Assembly (NCBI GenBank): GCA_003694825.1
Contig: RFJS01000005.1
Span: 1 to 10,130, forward strand
Source: Verrucomicrobiota bacterium
Lineage (GTDB): Bacteria; Verrucomicrobiota; Verrucomicrobiia; Opitutales; Opitutaceae
DNA length: 10,130 bases
Reading direction: 5' to 3'
The notes beneath the pieces are model-generated. The model worked only from the letters and a program-made list of their open reading frames with translations. It did no database searches and was not told the origin of the DNA. Of this stretch, positions 7,491 to 10,130 are shown in pieces. The translations under genes and the position numbers were made by a program. Every line of letters begins with the position of its first letter. The stretch's first letter is position 1.

Positions 7491-7531
7491 TTGCGCCACA
7501 AGCCACTGATTATCTTTATCTTACGCATTTA
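7491..7531 (+). promoter_or_regulatory. Possible promoter of the prepilin gene (AT-rich patch)
   Basis: An AT-rich stretch with TATCTT repeated in tandem (7511-7516 and 7517-7522) stands out from the G+C-rich surroundings and could supply a -10 element. A TTGCGC at 7491 is the nearest -35-like hexamer, but its spacers to the two TATCTT copies are 14 and 20 bp, neither ideal. This would leave a leader of about 135 bases before the prepilin start codon. Confidence 0.25.
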
Positions 7532-7664
7532 GCCCCACGTTCACCTCACCCGCACCCTCACGGACATCCGCCAATCGCACTACGTACATTCCGGTAAAGG
7601 CTGCGGAAAATACCGACGATACCCCCGGTAATTCCTGCCGATAACCTAGCTGCACGCAGACACC

Positions 7665-8342
7665 ATGAACTCACCCGCTTTCTCCCATAGCCTTTCTCAC
7701 CGTCGCCACGGCTTTACACTCATCGAGATGATCGGCGTCCTCGCCATCATCGCCATCCTGGCGGTCGTCATCGTCCCGCGCGTCTTCCAGACCATCGCCA
7801 GCTCGCGCGTCACCAACGCTGTCGCATCGATCAATTCCGCCAAGGCCGCCGTCACCGAGTTTGCCGCGCGCTATGGCACCATCCCCTACACCAACGGCAA
7901 CGCCCGGCTCGACGATCTGCTCCTCAAGGCGGGCATGCTCGAAACCCGTTTTGAAGTGCCGATCGGCAACAAGCCGGCCAACCCGCCTGCCGCCGCCCGC
8001 TGGGTCGAGACCAACGGCGTGTGGACGGCCAACGGCGGTTCCAGCCAGGGCAGCATCTCGCGCCTGATCTGCCGACCGGCGCGCAGTGGCACCCCGTCCA
8101 CGACCTACGGCGCCAACTTCCGCCTCGACGGCTCCACCGACCTGCCGACCGGCGCCCGTGTCGTCTCCGCCGTGCTCGTCAACATCACCGCCCGCGAGGC
8201 CCAGGAACTCAGCGACAAGATCGACGGCGAGGCCCTCACGCCCGACAGCCTCAACGCCGCCGACGAGCTCGGCCGTGTCGTCTACCGCGCCCCCAACGGC
8301 GCCGGGCTCACCACCGCCTGGGTCTACATCGCCCACCAGTAA
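7665..8342 (+). CDS. Prepilin-type N-terminal cleavage/methylation protein (type II secretion pseudopilin or type IV pilin-like)
   Basis: A 225-aa pilin-like protein. A short basic leader (residues 1-16, ending RRHG) is followed by FTLIEMIGVLAIIAILAVV, the class III prepilin signature. Prepilin peptidase would cut after Gly16 and methylate Phe17. Glu21 is the conserved Glu at position +5 of the mature protein, which is needed for assembly. The hydrophobic helix runs to about residue 39 and serves first as a membrane anchor, then as the filament core. The rest is a Gly/Thr/Asn-rich globular domain with one cysteine (LICRP), so there is no disulfide loop of the usual type IV pilin kind. I cannot assign it to a named pseudopilin. 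The next gene encodes the assembly ATPase, which supports a T2SS or T4P role. A terminator-like hairpin follows. No Shine-Dalgarno sequence precedes the ATG at 7665, but the leader peptide fixes the start. Confidence 0.9.
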   Translation: MNSPAFSHSLSHRRHGFTLIEMIGVLAIIAILAVVIVPRVFQTIASSRVTNAVASINSAKAAVTEFAARYGTIPYTNGNARLDDLLLKAGMLETRFEVPIGNKPANPPAAARWVETNGVWTANGGSSQGSISRLICRPARSGTPSTTYGANFRLDGSTDLPTGARVVSAVLVNITAREAQELSDKIDGEALTPDSLNAADELGRVVYRAPNGAGLTTAWVYIAHQ

Positions 8343-8347
8343 CGACC

Positions 8348-8367
8348 GTCCCGTCCGCCGGCGGGAC
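8348..8367 (+). repeat. Small stem-loop just after the prepilin stop codon
   Basis: GTCCCG (8348-8353) and CGGGAC (8362-8367) can pair around an 8-base loop, 5 bases after the prepilin stop codon. It has no T-tract. It could protect the 3' end of the prepilin message from exonucleases. Confidence 0.35.
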
Positions 8368-8415
8368 CACTGTCCCGAAGCCGACAACGCTTCCTTCAGA
8401 GCTGTTCCGATTCGC

Positions 8416-8448
8416 AAGCGGGCGGGGTGCATCCTTCGCCCGCTTTTT
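8416..8448 (+). terminator. Intrinsic terminator / attenuator directly before the gspE start codon
   Basis: AAGCGGGCG (8416-8424) pairs perfectly with CGCCCGCTT (8437-8445), and three more pairs including G-T wobbles can extend it inward. A run of five T (8444-8448) follows. This is a textbook rho-independent terminator by sequence, and it lies 74 bp after the prepilin stop codon. The next gene's ATG is at 8452, so the structure also occupies that gene's ribosome-binding region. Confidence 0.75.
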
Positions 8449-8451
8449 ACG

Positions 8452-10128
8452 ATGTCCACCGCCTCCCCCATATCGAAGAAAAAGCGCCTGGGCGATCGCC
8501 TCGTCGATGCCGGCCTGATCACCCGCCAGCAGCTCGAACTGGCCCTGCGCGAGCAGAAGCGATCCGGCCGCCTCATCGGCGCCGTCCTCCAGGAACTCGG
8601 CTTCGCCTCCGAGCAGGACATCGCCGCCTTTCTCGCCCAGGACGCCCAGACGCCGACGATCGACGTTCTCTCCCTTCACGTCGATCCGGCCGCGGCCACC
8701 CTGCTCCCCTACGACCTCTGCCGCGAGGCCGTCCTGCTGCCCTTCGCCCGCGAGGGCGACACCCTCAAGGTCGTCATGGCCGATCCCTTCGACGTGATCG
8801 CCATCGATCGCGTCGAGCAGGCCACCCGCCTCGCCGTCGAAGTCTACAACGCCCCCGGCGCCGACATCCTCGAGAAACTCGCCATCACCTTCGAGCGCGA
8901 GGGCTCCATCGACCAGACCATCGATGAGCTCATGCAGATCAGCCGGCAGGCCGAAGGCGACGAAGCCACGGCCCCGATGATCCGCGCCGTCGAGCAGATC
9001 ATCACCGCCGCCGTCCGCAAATCCGCCAGCGACATCCACTTCGAGCCCGACGAAAAATCCCTGCGCATCCGCATGCGCTGCGACGGCGTCCTGCAGCCCT
9101 TTCTCCTCGTCCCCAAAGACCTGCAGGACCCCTTCATCGCCCGCGTCAAGGTCATGGCCAACCTCGACGTCTCTGAAACCCGCCTGCCCCAGGATGGACG
9201 CTTCGCCCTTCGGATCGGCCGCCACGAGCTGAACCTTCGCGTCTCCTGCCTGCCCACCCACTACGGCGAAAGCGTCGTCCTGCGCATCCTCGACAGCAGC
9301 GGCCTCGTCCACGATATCGCCACTCTCGGGCTCCGCGACACCGACGCCCGCACCCTCGCCGAAGCTGTCGAAAAGCCCCACGGCATCATCCTCGTCACCG
9401 GCCCCACCGGCAGTGGCAAGACGACCACCCTCTACACCGCCCTCAACGCCGTCAACCGGCTCGAACGCGCTGTCTTCACCCTCGAAGACCCCATCGAATA
9501 CCGCCTCCCGCATGTCCGCCAGACCCAGGTCGCCGAAAAGATCGGCCTGACCTTCGCCGCCGGCCTGCGCACCCTTCTGCGCCAGGATCCCGATGTCCTG
9601 CTCGTCGGCGAGACCCGCGACAAGGAGACCGCCCAGCTCATGGTGCGCGCCGCCCTCACCGGGCACCTCGTCCTCAGCTCCCTGCACACCAACGACTCCT
9701 TCGGCGCCGTCCCCCGCCTCATCGACCTCGGCGTCGAACCCTTCCTGCTCCCGCCCACCCTGCACCTCGTCATCGCCCAGCGCCTTGTGCGCCGCCTCTG
9801 TCCCTCGTGCCGGCAACCCGTCGACGATCCTCTGGCGCAACTCGAGGCCTTCGGTTTCACCGCCCCCGCCGGCCTCGAGCCCGCCCTCTGGCAGCCGGGC
9901 GCCTGCAATGAGTGCCGAAAACACGGATACAACGGGCGTGTTGCCATCTTCGAATTTCTCAAGTTCGACGACGATTTCCGTCCCCTCATCCAGGCCGGCG
10001 ACGCCGCCGGCATCAAGCGCCTCGCCCGCGAAAAGGGCGCCCGCCTCCTGCACGAAGATGGCATCCGCCGCGCCTTCGCCGGGGATACCTCCCTCGCCGA
10101 AGTCTTCCGCGTCGCCATGGAGAACTGA
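8452..10128 (+). CDS. gspE: GspE/PilB-family type II secretion / type IV pilus assembly ATPase with MshEN domain
   Basis: A complete 558-aa cytoplasmic ATPase that powers pseudopilin or pilin polymerisation. An N-terminal MshEN-type domain starts at Arg12 (RLGDRLVDAGLI...) with a second, weaker copy of the motif right after it. The core begins with the SASDIHFEPDE segment (Asp194), followed by Walker A at 317-325 (GPTGSGKTT), the DPD/Walker B region at 379-387 (DPDVLLVGE) with GETRD in place of the more usual GEIRD, and the His box SSLHTND. A zinc-binding tetracysteine (Cys450, Cys453, Cys485, Cys488) separates this family from PilT-type retraction motors. The ATG at 8452 is the only start that keeps the MshEN domain: the next in-frame ATG is codon 109, and there is no ATG, GTG or TTG just upstream. 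The terminator hairpin leaves no room for a Shine-Dalgarno sequence. The stop codon is two bases from the window end. T2SS versus T4P cannot be settled from this gene alone. Confidence 0.95.
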   Translation: MSTASPISKKKRLGDRLVDAGLITRQQLELALREQKRSGRLIGAVLQELGFASEQDIAAFLAQDAQTPTIDVLSLHVDPAAATLLPYDLCREAVLLPFAREGDTLKVVMADPFDVIAIDRVEQATRLAVEVYNAPGADILEKLAITFEREGSIDQTIDELMQISRQAEGDEATAPMIRAVEQIITAAVRKSASDIHFEPDEKSLRIRMRCDGVLQPFLLVPKDLQDPFIARVKVMANLDVSETRLPQDGRFALRIGRHELNLRVSCLPTHYGESVVLRILDSSGLVHDIATLGLRDTDARTLAEAVEKPHGIILVTGPTGSGKTTTLYTALNAVNRLERAVFTLEDPIEYRLPHVRQTQVAEKIGLTFAAGLRTLLRQDPDVLLVGETRDKETAQLMVRAALTGHLVLSSLHTNDSFGAVPRLIDLGVEPFLLPPTLHLVIAQRLVRRLCPSCRQPVDDPLAQLEAFGFTAPAGLEPALWQPGACNECRKHGYNGRVAIFEFLKFDDDFRPLIQAGDAAGIKRLAREKGARLLHEDGIRRAFAGDTSLAEVFRVAMEN

Positions 10129-10130
10129 TC

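Larger units (their letters stand above)
7320..7664. other. 345-bp non-coding region between the sugar locus and the pilin locus
   Basis: I see no gene on either strand here: the open frames that cross it are continuations of shadows of the GH2 gene. It holds an inverted repeat (7428-7463), a run of eight C (7465-7472), an AT-rich patch (7507-7531), and a CGGTA/TACCG motif set between 7591 and 7631. The composition is less C-rich from about 7500 onward, as expected of a regulatory leader before the prepilin gene. Confidence 0.7.

Noticed and set aside
7477..7494. Sigma-54 (-24/-12) promoter before the prepilin gene
   Set aside because: The GG and GC elements are separated by 14 bases instead of 10, and the flanking bases do not match TGGCAC/TTGC.
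8308..10053. 581-codon open frame on the - strand opposite the ATPase gene
   Set aside because: Same mirror effect: low-complexity Gly/Asp/Glu/Val-rich product, fully overlapped by a GspE gene with complete Walker and tetracysteine motifs.
1..10130. CRISPR arrays, tRNA/rRNA genes, insertion sequences or prophage genes
   Set aside because: I saw no spaced repeats, cloverleaf-like sequence, terminal inverted repeats or transposase/integrase motifs.

Overview
The window is about two-thirds G+C, with codons ending mostly in C. It carries six protein genes, no RNA genes and no mobile elements. The gene content (a secreted GH120-type glycosidase, a LacZ-type GH2 enzyme, an AraC regulator and a pseudopilin/GspE pair) and the lack of clear Shine-Dalgarno sequences fit a free-living, polysaccharide-using Gram-negative bacterium. 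My best guess is a Verrucomicrobiota member of the Opitutaceae type. This is inferred from style and gene content, because no marker gene is present.

Region 1 (1-3918 and on to 7319) looks like a carbohydrate-use locus. A D-2-hydroxyacid dehydrogenase (3-992, +) converges on an AraC-family regulator (1041-1841, -). The regulator diverges from a GH120 beta-xylosidase-type protein with a Sec signal peptide (1999-3918, +). A large signal-less GH2 beta-galactosidase follows 80 bp later (3999-7319, +). The 157-bp divergent gap (1842-1998) holds a 9-bp direct repeat, CTGGATAGG, whose copies start 54 bp apart; this is a candidate operator for the AraC protein. A LacI-operator-like imperfect palindrome lies between the two glycosidase genes. 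The simplest reading is that the regulator senses a plant-type oligosaccharide, the GH120 enzyme trims it outside the cytoplasm, and the GH2 enzyme finishes it inside.

Region 2 (7320-7664) is a 345-bp non-coding stretch separating the sugar locus from a secretion/pilus locus. It contains a 7-bp inverted repeat, a C8 tract, an AT-rich patch that may be a promoter, and a 5-bp motif set able to form alternative stems.

Region 3 (7665-10128) encodes a type II secretion/type IV pilus prepilin-like protein followed by a full-length GspE/PilB-type assembly ATPase. The ATPase has an N-terminal MshEN-like domain whose first c-di-GMP-binding motif looks intact. A strong intrinsic-terminator structure ends only 3 bases before the ATPase start codon, which may set the pilin:ATPase ratio.

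I did not find a wholly new system. The most interesting points are the terminator fused to the gspE start, the secreted GH120 with its candidate AraC operator, and the possible c-di-GMP input to the ATPase.
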